Assembly (NCBI RefSeq): GCF_019977315.1
Contig: NZ_AP024652.1
Location: 1,984,001-2,048,000 of the forward strand
Source: Arthrobacter sp. StoSoilB22
GTDB taxonomy: Bacteria; Actinomycetota; Actinomycetes; Actinomycetales; Micrococcaceae
Direction: 5' to 3'
DNA: 64,000 nucleotides
Made by a program: the position numbers and the translations under genes. Below the pieces are notes generated by a model. It did no database searches, was not told the origin of the DNA, and saw nothing but the letters and a program-made list of their open reading frames with translations. Positions 43,488 to 52,990 of the stretch are shown here, piece after piece (the stretch's first letter is position 1; each line of letters opens with the position of its first letter).

Positions 43488-45230
43488 ATGCTTTTCATGG
43501 ACGATCAAACCAAGACCCGCGAGATTCTCGAGGACGAAGCGGGCCGGAACGCGCTCCGGATGGCACTTCCGGCCGTGGTGGACAAACCCGCGAAGTTCGG
43601 CGGCGCACTGGAGCTTCCCATCGGCGCCCTGGCCACCCTCTTCCGCGTCAAGGAAAGCATCCAGGCTGAGCTCTGGGAACGGCTGGCGAGTATTCCTGCG
43701 AAAGAACGTACCGAGCCACTTCCCGTCAAGCCCAATCCGGACTACGAGGGACTGGACGTGCCCACCGCTTCGGCCGCCATCTCCGCACCGACGGCCGGGA
43801 GAGTCAACGCCACGCTGGAAATAGTCCTTGGGGGACCATCGCATGGCAACCCCTTCACCGACGTCGAATTGCGCGCGAATTTCAGGCTCGGAGACATCGA
43901 ACTGGGCGTAGGCGGCTTCTACGACGGTGACGGCAGGTACGTCATCCGGTTCCTTCCGCCGAAAACCGGAACATGGGAGTTCCGCACTCTATCAACGGCC
44001 CGTTCCCTGGACGGACACGCCGGCACCATCACGGTCGAGGCATCCTCAGCACACGGACCGGTCCGAGTCGCTGAGACCTTTCACTTCGCCTACGACAACG
44101 GCGAGGTCTACCGCCCGGTCGGCACCACTCTCTACGCGTGGACCCATCAAAGCCAGGAACTTCAGGAACAAACCCTGTCCACGCTGGCGAAAAGCGCCTT
44201 CACTAAGGTCCGCATGTGTGTCTTCCCCAAGGCATTCATCTTCAACGACAACGAGCCTGAGTTGTATCCCTTTGATCGGGACGGCGACAACTGGGACAGC
44301 ACGCGATTCAACCCGGCATACTTCCGCCACCTGGAAAAGCGGATACGTGACCTGGATGACCTGGGAATCCAGGCCGATGTAATTCTCTTCCACCCTTACG
44401 ATCGCTGGGGTTTCCAGGATCTGGGCAAGGCCGCGGACGACCGATACGTTCGCTACGTCGTCCGGAGGCTGGCAGCCCTTCCGAACGTATGGTGGTCCCT
44501 GGCCAACGAGTACGACTTCATGACCACCAAACGGCGCGAAGACTGGGAACGATTCGCACAGATCGTCACCGATGAAGACCACGCGGACCACCTGCTGTCC
44601 ATCCACAATGGCACGCGCATGTACGACTACTCAGCAGAGTGGGTAACCCACTGCAGCATCCAAAAGGTCGACTATTACAAGACCGCCGAACAGGTCACCG
44701 ACATGCGGGAACAATGGGGCAAACCCGTGGTCCTCGATGAAATTGGCTATGAAGGCGACTTGGAATATGAGTGGGGAAGCCTGTCAGCAGTGGAAGTCGT
44801 CCGCCGGGCCTGGGAGACAACCCTCCGAGGCGGCTACTACACCCACGGCGAGACGTACTACGACGACAACGACGTTCTCTGGTGGGCCAAGGGCGGAAAA
44901 CTGGTAGGACAAAGCGCCGAAAGAATCGCATTCCTCGACCGTCTCATCGGAGAATCCCCGACCGGTCGGCTGGAGCCCATCCTACGGATGTCACCAACAC
45001 CTATAGGCGGCATTGAAGGCCAATACGAAATCCATTATCAGGGCTATAGCCAGCAACGATTTCAGACAGTTGATATCCCAGACGCCCATACGGCGAAGGT
45101 TGACCTCATCGACACCTGGGCCATGACCATCGAGACCCTTCCCGGGACTTTCAGTGGGGGACAACGGATCGAAATGCCCGTCCGTCCTTATATGGCGCAC
45201 CGGCTGCGGATTGAAGCGGCCGCATCTTGA
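43488..45230 (+). CDS. Apiosidase-like glycosidase (DUF5060-DUF4038 type), second copy
   Basis: 580 residues; GGAAAGGACC precedes the ATG. Same architecture as the protein at 40272: helical module 1-70, DUF5060 domain (IVLGGPSHGNPFTDVELRAN; GFYDGDGRYVIRFLPP), TIM barrel with acid/base Glu341 in WWSLANEYDF and nucleophile Glu418 in VVLDEIGYEGD. The two share long identical stretches in the barrel but differ in the N-terminal module, so the duplication is old and the pair may prefer different aglycones or linkages. ApnL follows directly. Confidence 0.82.
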   Translation: MLFMDDQTKTREILEDEAGRNALRMALPAVVDKPAKFGGALELPIGALATLFRVKESIQAELWERLASIPAKERTEPLPVKPNPDYEGLDVPTASAAISAPTAGRVNATLEIVLGGPSHGNPFTDVELRANFRLGDIELGVGGFYDGDGRYVIRFLPPKTGTWEFRTLSTARSLDGHAGTITVEASSAHGPVRVAETFHFAYDNGEVYRPVGTTLYAWTHQSQELQEQTLSTLAKSAFTKVRMCVFPKAFIFNDNEPELYPFDRDGDNWDSTRFNPAYFRHLEKRIRDLDDLGIQADVILFHPYDRWGFQDLGKAADDRYVRYVVRRLAALPNVWWSLANEYDFMTTKRREDWERFAQIVTDEDHADHLLSIHNGTRMYDYSAEWVTHCSIQKVDYYKTAEQVTDMREQWGKPVVLDEIGYEGDLEYEWGSLSAVEVVRRAWETTLRGGYYTHGETYYDDNDVLWWAKGGKLVGQSAERIAFLDRLIGESPTGRLEPILRMSPTPIGGIEGQYEIHYQGYSQQRFQTVDIPDAHTAKVDLIDTWAMTIETLPGTFSGGQRIEMPVRPYMAHRLRIEAAAS

Positions 45231-45305
45231 GCAGGAACAGGGTTGCAACCACTGCCGCAGGCGCCCATTGTGAGGATCCAGCCATCCCAAGCAGAAAGTC
45301 CGATA

Positions 45306-47048
45306 ATGCTTGCTGAGAACAGGTCCCGGCTCCTTGACCCTACCCAGTCGCTCGCCCACGGACCTTGGCGAGTTCTATTGCGCGGGGACGAATTCGCCGA
45401 CATTTCATACCGTGATCGCCCAGTCCTTAGGGCTATCCGGGCGGTCGTCCGGGACCATGACTGGAGAACCCTGACCGCCCGCATCGAATCTGTCACCGAC
45501 TCCCACGAAGGGGGAACCTTCACCAAAACCCTCGAAGTCAGGTTTGCAGGTTTCGGAAGTGAGTACACGGCCGGGCTGATTCTCCGGGCATCCGATAACG
45601 AACTTACTGTGTCCTTCGACGGCAGGGCGACCCAGGATTTCAGCAGCAACCGCATAGGCCTGGTAGTGCTTCACAGGCCCGATGACGCTGGCCGGGATAT
45701 CACCGTCACGTCACCGGAGCACACTGTGACCAAAAGCGCCTTTCCCACCGACATCAGCCCGCACCAGCCCTTTACAAATATCGCCGCCATGAGCTGGGAA
45801 CGGGACGGAACCACCTTCCGGCTGGACTTCGCGGGAGACGTCTTCGAAACCGAAGACCAGCGAAACTGGACCGACGCTTCCTTCAAGACGTACAGCACCC
45901 CGCTTTCCCGGCCCTTCCCCGTCAGTGTTCGCGCCGGCGACCGAACCCAGCAGAGCATCCGGCTCAGCGCCAAACCCTGGACGGCGAACACAACCGCGGC
46001 ACCACGGCCGTCCATGCCCGAGGTGCTGACCGTGCGGAAGCAAGCCCGTGGACGCGTGCCCGCCTTGGGCACTTCCGCATCCTCATCAGCGATCAATCTT
46101 CCCTCAGTACCCGGCCTTGCCTCCCTGATTGTCGAAGTTCCGGGCAATAATCCCGCGACGGCCGCAGAGGTGCTGGCCCAAGCGGGACGACAGGCCCAGC
46201 AGTTGGGAACTGCACTTGATGTGCGGATCGTTGGGAAAGCAAGCGCAGAGATCCGCTCTATCGTGGGCCTTCTCCCTCTGGAGAAGGTGGTCCGGGTAGG
46301 AGCCTTCAGCTCCAAGGAGCACGTTACTGAGCCAGAGTTATGGCAGCAATTGCAAGCTACGGCAAAAAGCCGTGGATTCACCGGCACGCTGGTGGCTGGC
46401 ACACGTTCCCACTTCACAGAGCTCAACCGACGACCGGACTCCATCCGGCTAGACGCCGATGAAATCACCTACAGCATCACGCCGCAAATGCACGCCACTG
46501 AAGTGCCGCATATGGTTGATAGCCTGCCCATTCAACGGCTGACAGCGATGAACGCCCTCAGGCTCGGATCCGGCAGACCACTTCACGTAGGCCCCGTGAC
46601 GCTGAAGGCTCGCTTCAACGCCGTCTCAACCCGAGGCGCATACGACCCCGCAACCTTGGAAGTCATGACTACTGACCCTCTGCAGGCGGATGAGTTCACC
46701 GCCGCCTGGCTCCTGGGCAGCATTAACGCCCTCACCGTGCCAGGGGTCGAATCCATCACCTACTTCGAAGCCAGCGGACCCCGAGGTCTGATCACCGCAG
46801 AAGGAACAACTACACCCGCGTTCGAGATCTTGGCAAAACTGGCAACCCTTCGCGGTGCTGATGTTCTGCACGTCGAGGGTGACGTTCCCGGCCTCGTGCT
46901 CTACCCGGTGGCATCGGAAGACGGCATGGTGCTGTTCGCCGCGAACCTCACGGCAGAGTCGCTGAAAACCGCGGCAAAACTTGAAAACGGCTATCCGCGG
47001 AGCTTTGATATTTCACCGTGGTCGGCAGTCACCAAGCCACTCAGCTGA
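45306..47048 (+). CDS. apnL: D-apionate lactonase
   Basis: 580 residues from ATG 45306; an in-frame TTG at 45243 with AGGAACAGGG could add 21 residues. The protein matches the D-apionate lactonase family as I know it: [20 protein letters not shown] at the N-terminus, [25 protein letters not shown] and the strongly conserved [20 protein letters not shown], then PFPVSVRAG. It opens D-apiono-lactone to D-apionate, the second step of oxidative apiose breakdown. Cytoplasmic. Position between the apiosidase-like gene and a dehydrogenase gene supports the assignment. Confidence 0.85.
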   Translation: MLAENRSRLLDPTQSLAHGPWRVLLRGDEFADISYRDRPVLRAIRAVVRDHDWRTLTARIESVTDSHEGGTFTKTLEVRFAGFGSEYTAGLILRASDNELTVSFDGRATQDFSSNRIGLVVLHRPDDAGRDITVTSPEHTVTKSAFPTDISPHQPFTNIAAMSWERDGTTFRLDFAGDVFETEDQRNWTDASFKTYSTPLSRPFPVSVRAGDRTQQSIRLSAKPWTANTTAAPRPSMPEVLTVRKQARGRVPALGTSASSSAINLPSVPGLASLIVEVPGNNPATAAEVLAQAGRQAQQLGTALDVRIVGKASAEIRSIVGLLPLEKVVRVGAFSSKEHVTEPELWQQLQATAKSRGFTGTLVAGTRSHFTELNRRPDSIRLDADEITYSITPQMHATEVPHMVDSLPIQRLTAMNALRLGSGRPLHVGPVTLKARFNAVSTRGAYDPATLEVMTTDPLQADEFTAAWLLGSINALTVPGVESITYFEASGPRGLITAEGTTTPAFEILAKLATLRGADVLHVEGDVPGLVLYPVASEDGMVLFAANLTAESLKTAAKLENGYPRSFDISPWSAVTKPLS

Positions 47049-47073
47049 CTCAAACACAAGAAAGAGGAACACG

Positions 47074-47829
47074 ATGTCCAATAGGCTTACAGGCAAAACG
47101 GCTATGGTCACGGGCGCGGGATCCGGCATCGGCCTGGCAGTAGCGCAGCGCTTCACCGCAGAAGGAGCCCGCGTCTACTTCGCAGATATCAACCTGGAAG
47201 CGGCCGCGAAAGCGGCCACAGCTACGGGCAGCGACATGGCGACCGCAGTGGCCGTTGATATATCAGACGAGAAGAGTGTGGAAGCAGCCTATGCCGCCAT
47301 CGCGGCCGACGGTGGCCTGAACATAGTGGTGGCCAACGCCGGCGTCCAACTTTTCGGGCAGGACACCAAAGTGGGCGATCTGCCGTTGGAAGTCTGGGAG
47401 AAAACGGTCGCGGTCAACCAACGCGGGGCTTTCCTGACCCTGAAGCACGCAGTGCGTGCCCTGCAGGGCAGGGGAGGGTCCATCATCTGCACCGGCAGCC
47501 CGACCGCAGTCGTAGCATGCGGTCAAACCTTCACCGCTTATTCCAGTTCCAAAGCCGGCGTTCACGGACTGGCACGGGTGGTCGCAGCGGACTACGCCGA
47601 AGAAGGCATCCGAGTGAACACCGTAGTCCCCGGATATACCGAGACACCTTTGGTGCAAGCTATCGCAGACGACCCTGCCAGCCGCGCGGGCCTGGTAAAT
47701 TCCACCATGCTTGGACGGGCAGGCGCAGCTGCGGATGTCGAAGGAATCATGGTCTATCTCGCCAGCGACGAATCAGCGTACGCCACAGGGGGTCTCTTCA
47801 CCGTCGACGGCGGCCTCACTGCCCTATGA
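47074..47829 (+). CDS. Short-chain dehydrogenase, candidate D-apiose 1-dehydrogenase
   Basis: 251 residues; AAAGAGGAACACG precedes the ATG. Classical SDR: cofactor loop GAGSGIG, Asp in YFADIN (favouring NAD), NAG, catalytic Tyr in YSSSK, and VDGG at the C-terminus. It is the last gene of the apioside operon, 25 bp after apnL. The pathway needs an enzyme that oxidises D-apiose to its lactone. The described enzyme is of the Gfo/Idh/MocA family and none is present in the window, so this SDR is the obvious candidate. Function is inferred from context only. Confidence 0.85.
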   Translation: MSNRLTGKTAMVTGAGSGIGLAVAQRFTAEGARVYFADINLEAAAKAATATGSDMATAVAVDISDEKSVEAAYAAIAADGGLNIVVANAGVQLFGQDTKVGDLPLEVWEKTVAVNQRGAFLTLKHAVRALQGRGGSIICTGSPTAVVACGQTFTAYSSSKAGVHGLARVVAADYAEEGIRVNTVVPGYTETPLVQAIADDPASRAGLVNSTMLGRAGAAADVEGIMVYLASDESAYATGGLFTVDGGLTAL

Positions 47830-47877
47830 CAGCAACAGAGCACCCGCTTAGCTCGTTGCAGTAGCGAATTCGAATGA

Positions 47878-47914
47878 GGGAAGGCTCCCAACCCGTGGGG
47901 TTGGGAGCCTTCCT
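47878..47914. terminator. Bidirectional terminator between SDR and apnO
   Basis: A perfect 16-pair stem from GGAAGGCTCCCAACCC to its complement around the three-base loop GTG, followed by TT on the plus strand. It lies between two convergent operons and should end both. Confidence 0.9.
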
Positions 47915-47977
47915 TACAGCCAAGCAGAGTGCAGACCTGACGGCGTTTCAGTGGCAACGGCCTGCCTTATAGGCTCA

Positions 47978-48838
47978 CTACCGCCTGACTGCGTCCAGCT
48001 TGAGCATCTTGGCGATCACGCCGTCGAGTTCGGAGTCGTCGAAGATCTTCTTCCAGTCGTCCTTGATGATGGTGTCCTTGCCGTACTGGATGGCGATTTC
48101 GCAAGCCTCGGAGAACGGGTTGGATCCCCGCAGGGCGTTGGTAAGGGCGATCTGCACGTGGCCGAACAGCATGGCCTTGGCGGCTTCCTCGGGAACGCCG
48201 GCGGTGTGGACGGTCTCGTGGAGGGCTTCGTTGAGGAGGGTGCCGATCATGCAGGCCACGGTCTCAACGAGGGTGGGTTCCAGGATGGCGAGTTGCTTGA
48301 CGGTGACCCAGTGAACGTCGATCACGGGTGCGTAGATGGTGCGGATGACTGCTTCGGCTACGTCGCGGGTTGCTGCGGGTGCGTCGTCGTCGATTGCGGA
48401 GACCACGTTCTGCGGGGCGCCTTGGCCGCCGAAGGTGTCGGCCCATTCTTCTTTGGTGGTGCGCTCCAGGAACACGGACGGGTGGCAGGGGTGCGCGACG
48501 GCCTGGACGACGTCGTCGCGCTTGGCCAGCAGGCCCGCATAGGCCGCGGCCGGGTCAAGGGTGAGCAGGATCGCACCGGACTTCAGCTGCGGGACGACGC
48601 CTTCGGAAACGATGCCCAGGACGGTGTCCGGAACGGCGAGGATCACGACGTCGGCGTTCTTGACGGCGTCGTCGGTGGCGGTGATCTCGCGGCCTTCGGC
48701 GCGGACGCGTTCCTGGCCGGCGGGGGAGTTCTCGCTGTAGAAGACGTTGTGGCTGGACTTCTGGAGGTTGCGGGAAACGCGCATCCCCATTTTGCCACCG
48801 GCTCCGACAACGGCGACGGTCAATCGTTCTGCTGACAT
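47978..48838 (-). CDS. apnO: D-apionate oxidoisomerase
   Basis: 286 residues; AAGGAGCAAGTGAA precedes the ATG. An N-terminal NAD-binding loop VVGAGGKMGMRV is followed by DVVILAVPD, AHPCHPSVFLERTTKEEW and AMLFGHVQIALTNALRGSN, the pattern of the phosphogluconate-dehydrogenase-like proteins assigned as D-apionate oxidoisomerases. The enzyme oxidises and isomerises D-apionate to 3-oxo-isoapionate. It is the last gene of the minus-strand operon whose other members match the downstream steps in order. Confidence 0.85.
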   Translation of the reverse strand: MSAERLTVAVVGAGGKMGMRVSRNLQKSSHNVFYSENSPAGQERVRAEGREITATDDAVKNADVVILAVPDTVLGIVSEGVVPQLKSGAILLTLDPAAAYAGLLAKRDDVVQAVAHPCHPSVFLERTTKEEWADTFGGQGAPQNVVSAIDDDAPAATRDVAEAVIRTIYAPVIDVHWVTVKQLAILEPTLVETVACMIGTLLNEALHETVHTAGVPEEAAKAMLFGHVQIALTNALRGSNPFSEACEIAIQYGKDTIIKDDWKKIFDDSELDGVIAKMLKLDAVRR

Positions 48839-48839
48839 T

Positions 48840-49652
48840 TCACTTGCTCCTTAGGTAATCGAGGCTTTGTTGGGTCCACTGGTTTTCGAGGCGGATGGTC
48901 TCAGCTTCGGAGTCCTGCCACGGCAGCCAGTGCTCCACGATTTGGTTGATGTTTCTTTCTTTGGGCTGGATCTTTTCGATCATGTAGTCGTAGTCGAGAA
49001 GGCCTTCGCCCAGGGGTGCGCCCGAGTACGTGAACCCGACCCATCCCTGCTTGCGGCTGAACATAAAGTCTTTGATGTGCATGTTCAGGACGAAAGGTGC
49101 GACGGCGTCAATCACCTGCCGCGGCATTTCCAGCGCGGCCACGGTGTTGGCGGGGTCGCTGCAGATTCCGAGGTAGGGGCTGTTGACGCGGCGGACCACG
49201 TCCAGGATCTGCTCCGTGGGGACCTGTTCGTAGGTCTCCACGGCGATCCGCACCCCGGCTGCCTCGTAGTCCGGCAGGACGTCGGTGAAAATCCGGGTCG
49301 CTTCTTCGTTGTCCGGGGTGTGGCCGGGGACGTTGAACATGGTCCGCAGCAGATCCGAGCCCAGCGCCTGGGCGATGTGCAGGAACTTTCGAAGGTGTTC
49401 CGGGCGGATGCCTTTCGTCCCGACCTCAAGAGTGATGCCCAGTTCGTCAGCCGTCCTACGGACGGCGGCGAGCTCGTCGTCGTTCATCTTTTCCAGCGGT
49501 GCGTAGTCGCAGATCTGGAAGAGGGTCACGCCCAGGTCCGCCGCGCTTCGGAGGGCGTCATGAATGCTTAGTGGCTGGCTGACTTGGTCCGAAAGCTGCC
49601 AGAAGAAGGCATAGCTGCTGAGGCCGATCCTGCTGTGCGAGGTGCCGTTCAT
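48840..49652 (-). CDS. oiaC: 3-oxo-isoapionate decarboxylase (sugar phosphate isomerase fold)
   Basis: 270 residues from ATG 49652, which overlaps the stop of the preceding TIM-like gene as ATGA; the longer open frame to 50045 is antisense-type read-through of that gene. TIM-barrel AP-endonuclease-2 fold: RIGLSSYAFFW, LEVGTKGI, RIAVETYEQVPTEQI, YLGICSDPANTV and VLNMHIKDF, holding the metal ligands Glu, Asp and His. In the apionate pathway this family member decarboxylates 3-oxo-isoapionate to L-erythrulose. Two bases separate it from apnO. Confidence 0.82.
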   Translation of the reverse strand: MNGTSHSRIGLSSYAFFWQLSDQVSQPLSIHDALRSAADLGVTLFQICDYAPLEKMNDDELAAVRRTADELGITLEVGTKGIRPEHLRKFLHIAQALGSDLLRTMFNVPGHTPDNEEATRIFTDVLPDYEAAGVRIAVETYEQVPTEQILDVVRRVNSPYLGICSDPANTVAALEMPRQVIDAVAPFVLNMHIKDFMFSRKQGWVGFTYSGAPLGEGLLDYDYMIEKIQPKERNINQIVEHWLPWQDSEAETIRLENQWTQQSLDYLRSK

Positions 49653-50473
49653 GCTGCCACCGCTTTCGCGGCCAAGCGCGCGGCGGTCTCGTCCAGGATG
49701 GTCTTCAGCGCTGCCGGGTCGTGCGCGAAGCGGCCCAGGAACAAGCCTGCGACGGCGGTGTCCAGTTCCGTGATGAGGCCCGGTCCGGCGCTGCCGCCGT
49801 AGATGACGCGGCTGTCTTCCTGGCCCGGCAGGGAACGAAGGTGCTCGTCCAGTCCGCGGACCACGGCGCTGATGTATTCCGGTGTTGCAGGTTCCGGGGC
49901 GCCGATGGCCCATTGCGGCTCGTAGGCCACGATGGTCCGGCTGGTGGGACCGAGCGTTCCGGCGCGGTTGAGGACGGCGTCGATTTCGGCTGTGCACTGG
50001 GCGATGGCTTCCTCGGGGGAGCCGGCGTTCAATTCGCCGACACACAGCACCGGGGTGAGCCCGTTGCGGTAGGCCGCGGCGGTCTTGAGCCCGATAATCC
50101 GGTCATCCTCGCCGAAGATCCGGCGTCGTTCGGCGTGGCCAACCTCTACGTAGCGCCCGCCGAGTTCGGCGACGGTTTTGCCGCCCACTTCACCGGTGTA
50201 GGCGCCTTCGTCTTCCCAGAAGATGTCCTGGGCTCCGGTGCCGACACCGGCAGCGCCCAGGATTCGGGCCGCTTCGGGCAGGACCGGGAGCGTGGGCAGC
50301 ACGAACAGTTCGATGTCGCCGCTCACCACTGCCGGATGCTTGCAGGCGATGGTGGCGATGTCGCGGCAGTAGTCCACGGAGCGCTGGTAGCCGAAGTACA
50401 TCTTCAGGCTCACGCCGATCACTGCGCGTGGCTGCTGGGAGGCCGCGCCGGCGGTCTTAGCAGGAAGTGACAC
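49649..50473 (-). CDS. lerI: L-erythrulose 1-phosphate isomerase (triose-phosphate-isomerase-like)
   Basis: 274 residues. TIM hallmarks: Lys24 in SLKMYFGY, His113 in EVGHAERRR, Glu185 in [10 protein letters not shown] and the phosphate loop YGGSAGPG. Deviations from housekeeping TIM (SLKMY in place of NWKMN, GHAE for GHSE) mark the four-carbon-sugar branch. It converts L-erythrulose 1-phosphate to D-erythrulose 4-phosphate. It overlaps derI upstream by 17 bp and oiaC downstream by 4 bp. Confidence 0.85.
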   Translation of the reverse strand: MSLPAKTAGAASQQPRAVIGVSLKMYFGYQRSVDYCRDIATIACKHPAVVSGDIELFVLPTLPVLPEAARILGAAGVGTGAQDIFWEDEGAYTGEVGGKTVAELGGRYVEVGHAERRRIFGEDDRIIGLKTAAAYRNGLTPVLCVGELNAGSPEEAIAQCTAEIDAVLNRAGTLGPTSRTIVAYEPQWAIGAPEPATPEYISAVVRGLDEHLRSLPGQEDSRVIYGGSAGPGLITELDTAVAGLFLGRFAHDPAALKTILDETAARLAAKAVAA

Positions 50474-50927
50474 CCTCGTAGTCCTTAATCAGTGTGACTT
50501 TCTCGGCCGAGGCTGAGGTTTCGTCAAAGGTGTAGGTGAGCCATTCCTTGGCCAGACGGCGGGCCAACTCCAAGCCAACGACTCGCTGGCCGAACGTGAG
50601 GACCTGGGCGTTGTTGCTCAGGACCGAGCGTTCCACGGAGAAGGAGTCATGGGCGGTGACGGCACGGATGCCGGGGACCTTGTTGGCGGCGATCGCCACG
50701 CCCAGGCCGGTGCCGCAGACCAGTAGTGCCCGGTCGGCCTTACCTGCGGCGATCAGTTCAGCAGCGGCGATGGCTACGGACGGGTACGGAGTGTGGCTTG
50801 CGGCGTCCACTCCGACGTCGGTGACGGATTCGACCAGGCCGTTCGCTTCCAGGTCGGCTTTGAGTGCTTCCTTGTACTCGAATCCGGCGTCGTCCGATCC
50901 TATGACCAGGCGCAGTTTGGTGCTCAT
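50457..50927 (-). CDS. derI: D-erythrulose 4-phosphate isomerase (RpiB family)
   Basis: 156 residues from ATG 50927, preceded by AAAGGAAACAGC. RpiB/LacAB fold with [14 protein letters not shown], the catalytic Cys71 in [14 protein letters not shown], and [18 protein letters not shown]. It produces D-erythrose 4-phosphate, which enters the pentose phosphate pathway. Start and stop overlap lerK and lerI, so the three proteins are made together. Confidence 0.87.
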   Translation of the reverse strand: MSTKLRLVIGSDDAGFEYKEALKADLEANGLVESVTDVGVDAASHTPYPSVAIAAAELIAAGKADRALLVCGTGLGVAIAANKVPGIRAVTAHDSFSVERSVLSNNAQVLTFGQRVVGLELARRLAKEWLTYTFDETSASAEKVTLIKDYEGVTSC

Positions 50928-52687
50928 GCTGTTTCCTTTACTCGTGTACTCGGTGTGGCTGTTGTATCCGCGAAAGTGCTGTGGATGGCCCGCACGATCA
51001 AAGCCATGGAGACGGCCCCGGCGTCGGGGGTTCCGAGGCTCTTTTCGGCGTGCGGGCGGGCGCGGCCCATGAGGGGCAGCAGATTGACGGTCGCTTCGGC
51101 GGACTGTTCGGCGATGGTGGCAGCGGCGCCCCATGCTTCCTGAAGTGTTGCTCCGCCCTGAACGGCCGCGGTGAGGGCTTCGCTGAAGGGGGACAAGACG
51201 TCCACCAAGGTTTTGTCGCCCACCTTGGCCTTGCCGAAGTCCATGATGGAACGCTTCGCTTCGGCCACACCTGCGGCCACTGCTGCGGCGTTGGGGACGT
51301 TCGTGTCACCGACGGATTGTCCGACGGCGCGCAGGGCCATGCCCCAGAGGGCACCCGAGGTGCCGCCGGCTTTGTCTGCCCAGGCGTCGGCGGCCAGGCT
51401 CAGGGCGGTCCCTGCCCCGGCACCGCGTTCGACCGCGTCTGCCGCAGCAGCAACGGCGGCGTGGATTCCACGCTCCATGCCGATCCCGTGGTCACCGTCG
51501 CCGGCTATCGCGTCGATCCTCCCCAGTTCGTTCACGTTGGCATCAACCACGGCTTTGGCTGCTTCAAGCGCTGTAAGGATCCGTGGTGCTGCTTTGCGGG
51601 AGACATCGGAGGCAACAGGGATGGAGCGCTCGGCTTCCTTGCTCCCGGCGGCGAGTTCGTCGGCGTCGAGCGCTTCAGCGCTGACCGCACCGCGGCGGAA
51701 TGCCGGGGCGTCCGCGGGTGCGAGCCACAGTTCTTCCAGCTCGGAGTCCAGCCAGAACAGTGTGAGGGAGGTGCCGGCCATGTCGAAACTGGTGACCAGC
51801 TCGCCCACCTGCGGGTCCACAGTCTCAATACCGGCCTCGGAAAGGAGCTGGGCCACACGGCGGTAGACCACGAACAGTTCCTCATACTTCACGCTGCCGA
51901 GGCCGTTGAGAATGGGGACTACCCGTGCACCCTGGGTCTGAAGCCCGTCCGGAACCTCGGCGAGGAGGTCCTTGACCAGCAGTTCGGCGAGCTCATCGGC
52001 CGTCGGGATGTCAGTCTCGCCGATGCCGGGCTCGCCATGGATGCCCATGCCCACGGCCATGCGCCCTTCGGAAACGGAGAAGAGCGGGTGGTCCGCGCCC
52101 GGGAGGGTGCAACCGGTGAACGCGACGCCGAAGGAGCGGGTGCGGTCATTGGCGCGCTCGGCGATCTCCACTACAGCGTCTATGGAGTAGCCGGACTCAG
52201 CGGCGGCAGCTGCAACTTTGAAGACCGTCAGGTCCCCGGCGATCCCGCGGCGTTTGTGCTTCTCGGCCAGGGGTGCGGAGGAGATGTCGTCCGTGACCGC
52301 GATGCTCCGGCAGTCGATGCCCTCGCCGCGGAGTTTGTCCTGGGCCTGGGTGAAATGCAGGACGTCCCCGGCGTAGTTGCCGTAACCCAGGAGGACGCCG
52401 CCGCCGTTATCAGCTGCCTTGGCTACGTTGTAGACCTGCTGTGCCGAGGGGGAGGCGAACAGGTTGCCCATTGCCGCGCCGTGGGCGAGGCCTTGGCCTA
52501 CCAGCCCAGCAAACGCAGGGTAGTGGCCGGAGCCGCCGCCGATGACCAAGGCGACCGAGTCCGGCGTCGAACGTGTGTTGCGGGCAACACCGCCGGAGAC
52601 GCGCCGGACCCACCGGCCGTGCGATGCGACGAAGCCTTCGATCATTTCATCAGCGAAAGCTGAGGGCTCGTTGAAGAGGCGGGTCAT
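50924..52687 (-). CDS. lerK: L-erythrulose 1-kinase (dihydroxyacetone-kinase-like, DhaK-DhaL fusion)
   Basis: 587 residues from ATG 52687 (CAGGAGATACC upstream). The N-terminal DhaK domain has [12 protein letters not shown] and the substrate-binding His217 in GMGIHGEPG; the C-terminal DhaL ATP-binding domain has [11 protein letters not shown] and [15 protein letters not shown]-dependent single-chain kinase. In this operon it phosphorylates L-erythrulose at C1. Dihydroxyacetone kinase activity is the alternative, but the neighbouring TIM- and RpiB-like isomerases and oiaC argue for erythrulose. It is the first gene of the operon. Confidence 0.85.
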   Translation of the reverse strand: MTRLFNEPSAFADEMIEGFVASHGRWVRRVSGGVARNTRSTPDSVALVIGGGSGHYPAFAGLVGQGLAHGAAMGNLFASPSAQQVYNVAKAADNGGGVLLGYGNYAGDVLHFTQAQDKLRGEGIDCRSIAVTDDISSAPLAEKHKRRGIAGDLTVFKVAAAAAESGYSIDAVVEIAERANDRTRSFGVAFTGCTLPGADHPLFSVSEGRMAVGMGIHGEPGIGETDIPTADELAELLVKDLLAEVPDGLQTQGARVVPILNGLGSVKYEELFVVYRRVAQLLSEAGIETVDPQVGELVTSFDMAGTSLTLFWLDSELEELWLAPADAPAFRRGAVSAEALDADELAAGSKEAERSIPVASDVSRKAAPRILTALEAAKAVVDANVNELGRIDAIAGDGDHGIGMERGIHAAVAAAADAVERGAGAGTALSLAADAWADKAGGTSGALWGMALRAVGQSVGDTNVPNAAAVAAGVAEAKRSIMDFGKAKVGDKTLVDVLSPFSEALTAAVQGGATLQEAWGAAATIAEQSAEATVNLLPLMGRARPHAEKSLGTPDAGAVSMALIVRAIHSTFADTTATPSTRVKETA

Positions 52688-52890
52688 GGGTATCTCCTGG
52701 GCGTACTGAGAGGTGTGAAGGGGTGGTTGTGGTGCTTCTAAGACTCCGTGTGCTGTCCTGCGCCGGCGGATCCAAAGACGTTGCCCAGCGGGGCGTGAAG
52801 ACATGGCGCATCGCCCTGCACTGGATGCGCTGGGCTGGTTCCTGTCATCGCCGCCGGCGAGGATCCGAAGAGGGCGACGCTGGTGATCCA

Positions 52891-52919
52891 ACCATATGAC
52901 TGGATGATAAATTGGTCAA
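52891..52919 (-). promoter_or_regulatory. Promoter of the apionate operon
   Basis: Minus strand: -35 TTGACC (52919-52914), 17-bp spacer, -10 TATGGT (52896-52891). The -35 lies inside the operator palindrome, which would make repression by steric blocking straightforward. Confidence 0.55.
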
Positions 52920-52932
52920 CCGGTTGACTAAT
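52911..52932. promoter_or_regulatory. FadR/GntR-type operator
   Basis: A 22-bp palindrome with one mismatched pair; its perfect core is GTCAACCGGTTGAC (52915-52928), flanked by ATT and AAT. It overlaps the -35 of the lerK promoter and lies 59 bp before the divergent regulator gene. The sequence type (TGGTC...ACCA/ GACTA) fits the FadR subfamily of GntR regulators. Confidence 0.7.
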
Positions 52933-52990
52933 ATACCGATCGAGGTGGCTTCTGCGCCGCCAGGGGTAATCCGGTTGCTACGCTGTGAAG

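Larger units (their letters stand above)
52688..52990. other. Divergent regulatory interval lerK / FadR-type regulator
   Basis: No gene. It holds the lerK promoter and the palindromic operator described separately at its right end; the left half shows no recognisable signal. Confidence 0.6.

Noticed and set aside
47951..48835. 294-codon open frame on the plus strand across apnO
   Set aside because: Same codon-bias shadow; the minus strand encodes a clear NAD-binding oxidoisomerase with ribosome site.
50981..52663. 560-codon open frame on the plus strand across lerK
   Set aside because: Antisense to a well-supported kinase gene; caused by G/C-biased third positions. The translation is low-complexity and matches no family.
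50924..52687. Reading the DhaK-DhaL fusion as glycerol/dihydroxyacetone kinase of a glycerol pathway
   Set aside because: No glycerol dehydrogenase nearby; TIM-like, RpiB-like, decarboxylase and apionate genes in the same operon point to erythrulose.
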